Below, one piece after another: positions 1 to 8,700 of a stretch of DNA of 12,500 nt (the stretch's first letter is position 1; every line of letters begins with the position of its first letter). The stretch covers positions 21,459,709 to 21,472,208 of the forward strand of contig NC_135565.1 of assembly GCF_964340395.1 (NCBI RefSeq), in the 5' to 3' direction. The notes beneath the pieces are model-generated. The model worked only from the letters and a program-made list of their open reading frames with translations, did no database searches and had not been told where the DNA came from. Origin of the DNA: Glandiceps talaboti. Taxonomy: Eukaryota; Hemichordata; Enteropneusta; Spengelidae. The translations under genes and the position numbers were made by a program.

Positions 1-2326
1 GTAAAACCACTAAAAAAACTTCGCATAGTATATAGGATGCGCATGCGTACTAGTCAGGCACTGTGCAAGCTATTAAACAAAAAAATGTATGTGCATAAAA
101 TAAACCATAAACAAATAGCTATAAATATAACATAAACTCTGTCTCTTGATACATCCAATACATATGGTATGGTGTCACAACGCTGCACCATGGCCACCTT
201 TAACCAACAGTTATTTGTTACAAATGACTTCTCGCTATTGCATGCCATGAGTTTCATTGTGTCATCTTGTGGTAGAAAAACTTACATGTGTAGCTGTACA
301 TGTAACACATAAGAAATGAAATACCTCATGATTTATAGGCTCTAAAATCTGTTCCTCCATTGACCTGAACATGTGGAATTGTGCACAGACATAACCAATT
401 TAGGACACTTTGAAATAATATGTGTCAAACACTGTGACTGAAAGTGCCTGACCCAGCCTGTGTCTAGATATCAGATATTCAATGTCCATGTATATAGTTA
501 GTCTAGTTCCTATATATTTTTGTACATCTAATGTATGATAACTACAATCATCTCCATTAGAAGTCCCAAATTGATTTATGGTTGAGATCAATGGTTCAAT
601 GTAGGGTAAAAACTAAATTCTTTTAGTGTGGGGTGGGGGTGAGAGGAGGTCTTTTATATTGAAATCTGTTTTGTACTCCAACACAAACATTTCTAAAAAT
701 GTCAGATTGAAAAATGGGAAAATATTTGTTATGCATGGTACTAAAATACATTTATTATGCCAATAAAAGAGCTATTTTTTCCTCACTACATACTGGCTTT
801 GTATTCATAACACTACATAATACTACATACTGATTTGAAATTGATTGTGCCGTGTGCAACAATTTTACCAATTTAGTTAGAAGGGGGTGGGGAAGGAGTT
901 CTGAGGCCTTACTAAAAGAAGATCAGAAGATCTGTCAGCAGATCATAATATTACATTTCCTTGGTATTAGAATGTATTTATTTTCAAGGCTATCATGTTG
1001 TCAGCAATATACTGGACAACATAGCCAGTAGTAAGTGAATTGAATTCGTAATCTAGTTTAGAAACTGCTGTAGTACAGAAAGCATTTTTATGACACTTTT
1101 TAATTTCTATTTTGAAACAATGACATTTATCACATTTCATTATTCAAAACCTTTCAAAAATATTTTGGTTAAAATTAGCAGTGTGGTCAATGAATGGGGG
1201 GGGGGGGGTGGTGGAGTTTTGAGTCAGTGCCATGATTAAACTGAATAATTATGAACAGGACAAGCAAGTGCCTTGAGGAGTTCAAACGTGTACATGTATG
1301 GAAAGCCGCAGTTGTGTTAAGTCTAAAGAAAACAATATATTGACTATATGATGTGAACATATCTTTATATGATGCAAACAATTCATTATACCGTGCAAGT
1401 ACATCATTATGTGTGACAGTTATTAACATGGGTTTACAAGTATATTAACTCCATTTATAATATTGTACTTGATAATTAGCTGAATTATATATTAATAGTT
1501 CACTCAATCTAAAAGATATCCTAGAACATTTGGTTACTAAGCCATGAATATTTGTATGTCCGTGAACAGACAATCATACTTCTCATAGGGTTCCTATCTA
1601 AAGAGCTTTATACATGTGACGCAATGGATTTTGGTTAGCAATTTACCAGGTACACTTAAAATTACTGAAAATGTAACATGTAAAATTAACTATGCAGTGT
1701 GCGGTATTATGCTTTGAGAATAGAGTGTCTTTTGCAAGAACAAAAAGAGTGTTTCTTGTCAACAGATGGGGGGGGGGGGGTAATTGTGTTTTTTTATTTG
1801 TCAGAGGGGGGTGGATTGTTTTGTGGATGAATTGCAGGGGTCACTATTTTTAAGTACAACATGAACAAAAAGTCACCGGCCCACCCCCTGCTGTAAAAAC
1901 TGATCACTCCCTAAATACCCAATCCTCATCCATAAGGCCACTTTAATTAATGATTCGCTTGATAAAACTCAATCAATCTATTTTGAAGTCAACATATTTT
2001 TTGAAGTCAACATCTAATGTTACAGAGTTCCTCCCTGTTTCCACAGAAATATTTAGTTACCAACTTCATGTAATGACATCTTCATACGGATTTGTACATT
2101 TAATTGCGTATTTTATGACCACTGCCAAAAGTTAGTCAGTCAGTTCAAGAATAGCAGCTAGCCACATAATAAACACAGTCATGCACATAGTCTCCATGTT
2201 ACCAGGGTAGTTGATGTATCATTTCCTAACTTGGTAGCTCAACGCGACTTACTTCCACTAGCGTAGTGGCCTGACAGTGTTCAGATCACTGACGGCAACA
2301 AGTATCAAGTGTATATCACACTACAT
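1..2326. other. Upstream region without a recognisable gene
   Basis: AT-rich sequence with only short chance frames on both strands; none shows family motifs or convincing splice structure. It contains G13 runs at 1196-1208 and 1768-1780, and scattered ACATGTA-type words. A minus-strand frame near 54-257 has a hydrophobic stretch but nothing else to support it. It may be intergenic or a 5' intron of the gene. Confidence 0.5.
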
Positions 2327-2334
2327 GTAAAGGC
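2327..2334. repeat. Target site duplication, left copy (GTAAAGGC)
   Basis: This is an 8-base direct repeat identical to 2528-2535, immediately flanking the foldback element. Exact identity suggests a fairly recent or well-preserved insertion. Confidence 0.85.
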
Positions 2335-2527
2335 TAGACTGTCGACAGTCGCTCGCGCCTTTTTTTCCTACGTTTTATCTAAACTCCGGTCCGGCGCAAC
2401 ACTAGTATAATCGCAAACTGATTTCGAGGCCCTCGATATCAGTTTGCGATTAGACTAGTGTTGCGCCGGATCGGAGTTTAGATAAAACGTAAGGGGGAAA
2501 AAGGCGCGAGCGACTGTCGACAGTCTA
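2335..2527. mobile_element. 193-bp foldback MITE with 8-bp target site duplication
   Basis: The element is almost entirely one inverted repeat: two arms of about 95 bases differ at only a few positions and nearly meet at the centre around 2430 (GAGG/CCCTCG). It is flanked by identical GTAAAGGC copies at 2327-2334 and 2528-2535, a clear 8-bp target duplication. Each terminus holds the 14-bp perfect palindrome GACTGTCGACAGTC, and the ends read TAGACTGTCG and its complement. No coding capacity exists, so it must be mobilised by another element's transposase. An 8-bp duplication is known for hAT and P superfamilies; the family here is not determined. The element is more GC-rich than its surroundings. 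Confidence 0.88.
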
Positions 2528-2535
2528 GTAAAGGC
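2528..2535. repeat. Target site duplication, right copy (GTAAAGGC)
   Basis: The right-hand copy of the 8-base direct repeat, matching 2327-2334 at every position. Confidence 0.85.
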
Positions 2536-2609
2536 ATGTACAAGGAAATAGATGGCTATCAGTAATCACAAATATAATATTACCATAACTAAAGAAATCC
2601 GATCTACTT

Positions 2610-2980
2610 ACTTCCGCGCATGTGCCACTTTCGTTTCACTTCCGCGCATGTACCACTTTCTTTCACTTCCGCGTATAAGCTTACGTTATGTCAACTAAGA
2701 TAAAGTATTTCTCGAATCAAAGGATGTGATGGTTCCTGTAAACACTTCGTCAAATTTGCTATATGTATCTCAAAGACAAAGTATAATTTGCTGTATGTTG
2801 GTAAATATCACATTGACATCATAGGTTTGTATCGTGATAACCAGAAATGATGACACCGGACACTTGTTAAATACCACATTGCCACCGGAACTATACAGAA
2901 CTTTACACCTGGCTTTATACACCAGTGACACATTTCAATGCAGCGAAACGCGCATGCGGGCGCGCATGTCCGATTTTTAC
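2610..2980. promoter_or_regulatory. Candidate regulatory region with ETS/NRF1-like motifs
   Basis: Three copies of ACTTCCGCG occur between 2611 and 2676, the first two continuing as ACTTCCGCGCATGT. This overlaps an ETS-type core (CTTCCG, reverse CGGAAG) with an NRF1-like GCGCATG. A further CGCGCATGCGGGCGCGCATG stretch lies at about 2948-2967. Clustered ETS and NRF1 sites are common in TATA-less metazoan promoters. The locus is CpG-richer than its surroundings and lies upstream of the gene on the same strand. No transcription start or first exon can be proven; the short tandem duplication of about 28 bases could also be incidental. Confidence 0.3.
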
Positions 2981-3028
2981 GTCACATGTCATGGTACTGT
3001 GTGTCATCCATACCACGATGTAACACAG

Positions 3029-3043
3029 TGGTGGTGGTGGTGG

Positions 3044-3096
<53 letters not shown>

Positions 3097-3164
3097 TTGA
3101 TGATGATGATGATGCGGATGATGATGAGGAGGAGGGGGATGGTGGTGGTGGTGGTGGTGGTGAT
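3029..3164. repeat. Trinucleotide microsatellite (GTG)n(ATG)n(GTG)n
   Basis: GTG triplets are followed by about 25 ATG/GAT triplets with a few interruptions (TTG, CGG, AGG), then more GTG. Read in frame it would give poly-Met, poly-Val or, on the other strand, poly-His. This is a shadow of the repeat rather than evidence for a protein. Confidence 0.95.
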
Positions 3165-3520
3165 ACTTATCTTTGTTCAGACACGGTAAATACGAGTGAC
3201 AACATATGTTTGTTACTTCGAACCATAGAGGTGGAACCTCTGACACTATTATGTTCTGGCTGAACGACGACGAATACATGAGATAAATATAAATTTTACA
3301 AATTTATTGAACATACTATTTGCAACTGTACGTGAACATTTTGACTACTAATTCTTCGAGTATCGCTGAACCAATTACGTAGACGTACGTTGTCCTGACA
3401 TCACATGACCAGGGTAAAATTTCCATATTCTCTGTTCCACTGCGTACAATTTGTCTTGCACGAGGTATAATAAAACCACCTATAAACTACTCATAGTTTA
3501 CTCAGTCTGTTACGTGTTTA

Positions 3521-4040
3521 GCAACCTTGTTTGTTAATGTACCCGCAGGTAAACAAAATATAGTTTACTGTTCCATGTTTGGCAACCTTGTTTGTTAATG
3601 TACCCGCAGGTAAACAAAATATAGTTTACTGTTCCATGTTTGGCAACCTTGTTTGTTACTACCCGCAGGTAAACAAAATATAGTTTACTGTTCCATGTTT
3701 GGCAACCTTGTTTGTTACTACCCGCAGGTAAACAAAATATAGTTTACTGTTCCATGTTTGGCAACCTTGTTTGTTACTACCCGCAGGTAAACAAAATATA
3801 GTTTACTGTTCCATGTTTAGCAACCTTGTTTGTTACTACCCGCAGGTAAACAAAATATAGTTTACTGTTACATGTTTGGCAACCTTGTTTGTTACTACCC
3901 GCAGGTAAACAAAATATAGTTTACTGTTACATGTTTGGCAAACTTGTTTGTTACTACCCGTAGGTAAAAAAATTATAGTTTACTGTTACATGTTTGGCAA
4001 CCTTGTTTGTTACTACTCCTAGACAAACAAAGTAAATACA
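3521..4040 (+). repeat. 59-61-bp minisatellite, 8 full units plus a partial one
   Basis: Units begin GCAACCTTGTTTGTTA at 3521, 3582, 3643, 3702, 3761, 3820, 3879 and 3938, with a partial unit from 3997. The first two are 61 bases and most others 59; the differences lie in a TTAATGTACCC versus TTACTACCC segment. Copies in the middle are almost identical, while the last ones diverge, as expected from unequal exchange. Each unit carries CCCGCAGGTAAACAAAA, which resembles both a donor (CAG|GTAAAC) and a forkhead-type GTAAACA site, plus an inverse TTGTTTGTTA. No coding frame runs through the array because 59 and 61 are not multiples of three. Confidence 0.95.
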
Positions 4041-4585
4041 GTGAAATGAATGATTAAATGAAATGATTAAAGTAAGTTTCATGTAAGAAGTTTTCTTCTT
4101 TAATTTGGGTTATTCGAATGACACGGGGAATATCATACATCTTATTGCTATGGTGTGGTCACATCCTGGTACTAGGAAGAGGAACATGGTCATGTACCAG
4201 CCATGAACATCACAGACCCGTTATAGAGTATTTTTTTCCACAGTTGCTTGGATGTGAAAGTGTGCATTTTATGTGGATTAGCATATCACCTTTGTGCCAT
4301 GTCATCCGTGTACGATAGCTGTGTTCAGCAGGCCTAGTATACATTTATACAAACTATGTTGGAATCATAGTCTGTAGCATCCTTTTTGTTCATATCCAAT
4401 CAACATTGCTCACACAGTTGATATACGACGTTGACTGTGGGAAATTACATGGCTGTAGGAGATATTCACATAGCTGGTTCATGGGTGTTAATTTGTCAAA
4501 TCTAGGTATGTCATAGATATATGCTGCCTGAACGGTTACAGGGATATTTTACATGTACACAACTGGTACAGCCATTGTGGCTCTA
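4041..4585. other. Stretch before MITE copy 1
   Basis: Apart from the tentative signal-peptide-like frame at 4118, no gene, repeat or RNA is recognised here. A good-looking acceptor (TATTTTTTTCCACAG) ends near 4241, but what follows does not resemble the CACHD1-like N-terminus before a stop at 4316. Confidence 0.35.
4118..4318 (+). CDS. Possible first exon with signal-peptide-like start (tentative)
   Basis: An ATG at 4118 opens a 66-codon frame starting MTRGISYILLLWCGHILVLG. A basic residue near the start followed by a hydrophobic core looks like a secretory signal peptide, which the CACHD1-like protein would need, and it lies on the right strand about 1 kb before exon A. A phase-0 donor-like CTG|GTACTA occurs at 4168/4169. 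Against it: the context of the ATG is weak (C at -3), no exon joining it to exon A was found, the donor is poor, and a chance ORF of this size is common. It could equally be non-coding. Confidence 0.2.
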   Translation: MTRGISYILLLWCGHILVLGRGTWSCTSHEHHRPVIEYFFPQLLGCESVHFMWISISPLCHVIRVR

Positions 4586-4587
4586 TA

Positions 4588-4828
4588 GGGAACTTGCAAT
4601 CCAGACTGAGCATGCTCAGACGCAAAGGACTATGGGATTATCTGTGGTTATCATAATACCTAATCTCAAGCTACCGATAAATTAAACCCCTCACAATGGT
4701 CAGGGTAACTATGAATTGATTATTTGTGGTTACAAACAATGTATAAACATTGTTTACAATACTAATTGATTAGTATTTATTATCACATTTCCCATGATGC
4801 AATATTCAACATGGCGGGTTTGCAAGTT
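4588..4828. mobile_element. MITE copy 1 (GGGAACTTGCAA family)
   Basis: This non-coding element starts GGGAACTTGCAATCCAGACT and ends CATGGCGGGTTTGCAAGTT, followed by TA. It is closely similar over its length to 11231-11485, in the same orientation. Its 3' terminal inverted repeat has lost the final CCC seen in the other copy. TA dinucleotides flank both ends, consistent with a TA target duplication as in Tc1/mariner-like MITEs. Internal short palindromes occur (AAACAATG..CATTGTTT and AATACTAATTGATTAGTATT). Confidence 0.8.
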
Positions 4829-4829
4829 T

Positions 4830-5101
4830 AGGCTGGTGCAGGTGCCCTAGGATGTGACTTACATATCTGTTTGGCGTTTTCCTCTGATATTGAATATGAC
4901 AACGAATATATAGCATGATAGCTATTACATTGCAGATGATTCATGCCAGTCTGGATTCTTTCTATGACTCCTCTATGATATTCTGTGTGTCACAGTTTCT
5001 GGCACATCTTAATCGTACTTTCTCCCTGATAATTTGCATATTATAAAATACATTATCAATGACGTATATTCACAATGTAATCTTTGTTTATATTTCCACA
5101 G
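4830..5101. other. Region just upstream of exon A
   Basis: Probably intron. It ends in a normal pyrimidine-rich acceptor (TTTGTTTATATTTCCACAG). No upstream exon fitting the VWA_N region was found in it. Confidence 0.5.
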
Positions 5102-5164
5102 GAACATTTCAGTTCTCTTGATTTCGAGAATTACAATTTAAAGGGAGAAGAGCTGATAGAAAGA
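5102..5164 (+). CDS. CACHD1-like: Exon A: VWA_N region, first helix
   Basis: This 63-base exon of 21 codons reads EHFSSLDFENYNLKGEELIE plus R, with phase 0 at both ends. It follows a pyrimidine-rich acceptor ending TTTCCACAG and ends at the strong donor AGA|GTAAGT. The residues match the part of the alpha2delta/CACHD1 N-terminal region where an aromatic-rich strand leads into a long helix. A second AG at 5111-5112 could act as an alternative acceptor but would break the phase. Because the exon begins in the middle of the VWA_N region, at least one coding exon must lie upstream; it was not identified with confidence. Confidence 0.75.
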
Positions 5165-5574
5165 GTAAGTAGTAGTATACTCATTCTTATGTATCTCTTC
5201 CATTCCATACACGTTTTTAAGTGTACATATATGTTGCTTTGTCCGATGGATTAATCATTTCATTCCATGCAGCACTGGGTGCACCATCACAATCTTGTTG
5301 AACTAACTTTCATATTTCTTTTTATAAAATAATGCAAACACGTTCATCTATTTGAATAATTCATAGTTGGAGCAGTCCCTCAAGGATAGGTTTGGGGCCA
5401 GCGTAAGAACTGTGAAAAATCTACAGGAAGCCGTACGAAGTTCATTGTCTGAATCATCGGAAGAATTGACAGAATGTTGTACTATAAGTGTGGATGATCT
5501 GAATTATGTCAAAAGATTCGGAAAATATGTAAGTGGTCAATGAAAGTAGAAATGTTCTGATGACGTGTTGTTTT

Positions 5575-5656
<82 letters not shown>

Positions 5657-5700
5657 AGGGGTAAAGAGAGAGGGAGGAAGGGAGAGAGGGGGAGAGGGAT

Positions 5701-5778
<78 letters not shown>

Positions 5779-8700
5779 CGAGGCAAATAAAGAGAAAGAG
5801 ACAGACAGTCGGATACATACATACATACATACATACATACATACATCCATCCATCCATCCATCCATACATCCATCCATACATACATACATACATACATAC
5901 ATACATACATACATACATACATACATACATACATACATTTCAAATAAGTGTACTTTTAAATTAATATAATTATTATACAATAACGATTGTGTTTTATTTT
6001 TCAGATTGACGAGGACAACGCATGTGTACGTTTATCACCATCGTTTACTGATAGAAAACAAATACCAAGTAGTGTGGTAGATGTAATGAAATCAAACTAC
6101 CGACAGAACTCTCACATAAAATGGCAGTACTTTGGTGCTGAAACTGGTGTGTTTAGTATATATCCAGCTAGTGGTAGGGCAAGTTGTGACGACTATGATA
6201 GTCGATACAGGTGATAATAAATTATTACATGTACAGTATTTTAATTAAAAACTTTAATTTAGTTTAAGTTAATGGGTTTAACTTTGTATTGCACCAAAAT
6301 TTGATTAGCTTACCAAAGCTTTTGCCAGGTATCCGTCATGGCTTCGTCAGTGTTTTCTGAAGTAACGACGCATGATGCATGGAGGTTGGTAACGTCCCAT
6401 GGCCCCATCACATCCGAAAAAGCTTCCATAATCCCTCGCCTAATTAGTTGTTTTGAGAAGTTGCTACAAAATATACTAAATATCTAAATGTCACACAAAC
6501 TCAATAAGCGTACTTCGTTGGTTTAGTAGGGAGGGGGTCTGATGTCAGTGCAACTTCGTTTAGTGGGGAGGGGTATTATCTGGTGTAAGTGCAACTTCCT
6601 TGGTTTAGTGGGGAGGGGGTCTGGTGTCAGTGCAATTACTGCACATCATTTTCGCACTTCTCATCAAATTTTGAAAACTTTCACGCCTTTAATGATAACA
6701 GGTTCTGTATTCATATGTATTACTGAGATGCTGATAAGTTGCTTACAATTTTCTGCTAATGTGATATACAGTGCTGGGTTTCCGGAAGTATTTTAATGTG
6801 TTTACCATCATGTTTTTACATTGCATTAAATATAGTGTTGTGAGCTCTACAATGTGATGGTTTACGTCATATACACGTATAAACATGTTGATGTCGCACT
6901 TGTGAACGTTCTATATTTGGGCTTGTCATTCTACTTTCAAAAAGTGAATGGCTTGTCATATTTGCCTAAACACTGATAAATACAATAAAATCTACATTTA
7001 AAGCATTTCTTTATATAATATACCCCCTCCCCCTCCATATCAAAGTCTTTCATTAGACATACGCATAAGCACTAGCACAAGTTGAATGGGAACATAAAAC
7101 TGAATTTGCATTGTTAGTTAGGTATATTATGACGCCAGTATGTCAACTGTCAGTTACTTAACACAAACACACACAAAAACTGTACATGTTATGGTAACAT
7201 ATAAATACAAATGGACATTGGTACAGAGTAGGGCGTCGTCTCTGATAACGATTTTATCACAACTGTTGGCATGTGCACATGCAACCTTATTTAATGTTTA
7301 CACTATCTTGACTACCGCGTGATTATAGGACCGAGGTACTGCCATCTCCCACTTGGCATATGCAACAACACTAGTGTTATTTTGCATAACATGGAAACCC
7401 CTGAATAAAGAATTGTTAAAGAGAAGTTTATATGTTTTTAGGATGTAGTTTTTCTGCATTCTAAAAGGTTCTCACAGTATTCTACTTCCTGGTGTATACT
7501 TAACTATCACTTGCCAAATCTGGTATGAGGATATAACTTGAAAATTGTCCGATGACGTAATTTATTACACATATACAATGCACAGGAATTCCTTCTATGC
7601 AGTCCACGGTTCTAAGAATAGTAGAACACAAATTCCGGATTCCGGGTCTCCATGCTATCGTTATTTTGTCTAACTTAGTTTCCCCATAAATTGCTTTCTG
7701 TGACATTGTGTACTTTATACATACGCTATTACCTCAAACAATATATTTCGATATATTATATATCACAGACCATGGTATGTGGAATCTGCAACATCAGAAC
7801 CTAAGAATGTTGTCCTTGTGGTGGATAAAAGTCAATCCATGAATTTGGAATATCAAGGTCGTACATTACTAGCCATAGCAAAGGAAGCAGCTAATACTGT
7901 CATTGATACAATGAATCCCAGTGATAAGGTAAGTCACATTATGAATCCCAGAGATAAGGTAAGTCATATTATGAATCCCAGTGATAAGGTAAGTCATGCT
8001 ATGAATTCCAGTGATAAGGTAAGTCATATAATGAATCCCAGTGATAAGGTAAGTCATATTATGAATCCCAGTGATAAGGTAAGTTATGCTATGAATCCCA
8101 GTGATAGGTACGTCATGCTCTGAATTCCAGTGATAAGGTAAGTCATATAATGAATCCCAGTGATAAGGTAAGTGACAATCACATGACAATCACATGTTCA
8201 GTCAGCACATTACGTACACTTGCAAATCAATCTACAGCCATCTCCGCCGGATTGGATCCATACGACGCTACCTCACTAATGAAACATGCCAAACATTAAT
8301 ACATGCAACTTTGACAGCCAAACTTGACTATTGTAATTCACTTCTCTGTGGACTCCCAGACAACACAATAGGCCTGTTACAACGAGCTCAAAATACTGCA
8401 GCAAGAATAATTACACACACCAGGAAATTTGCACCGATTACCCCAGTTCTCACCCATCTCCATTGGTTACCAGTTCGTCTCAGGATTGACTACAAAATTT
8501 TGCTTTTAACTTTCAAGGCCATTCACAACCAGACTCCTGCGTACATCAGTGATCTGCTCCAGCCCTATATTCCAACTCGTACACTCCGTTCATCCACCAA
8601 GAAACTTTTAACATCTACAACCTACAAAACCATCACATATGGTGGCCGTGCATTTTCATATGCTGCGCCTAAACTATGGAACATACTACCACTCGACATC

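Noticed and set aside
54-257. Minus-strand small membrane protein
   Set aside because: It has a hydrophobic stretch, but no family motif, no splice partners and no base-composition change distinguish it from a chance frame.
2335-2527. Rho-independent terminator or microRNA precursor
   Set aside because: The context is eukaryotic, the hairpin is far longer than a typical pre-miRNA, and the exact 8-bp flanking duplication identifies a transposed element.
3004-3279. Minus-strand poly-His and plus-strand poly-Met frames
   Set aside because: Products of the GTG/ATG trinucleotide repeat with no supporting domain or start context.
5454-5980. Long minus-strand frames with Met-Tyr-Val-Cys and Leu-Ser repeats
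   Set aside because: They are translations of the (ATAC)n, (ACAG)n and (GA)n microsatellites and lie antisense to an intron; their length comes from repeat periodicity.
6542-6796. 84-codon plus-strand frame in the C/D intron
   Set aside because: It begins in the 41-bp tandem repeat, has no recognisable domain and lies within a well-supported intron.
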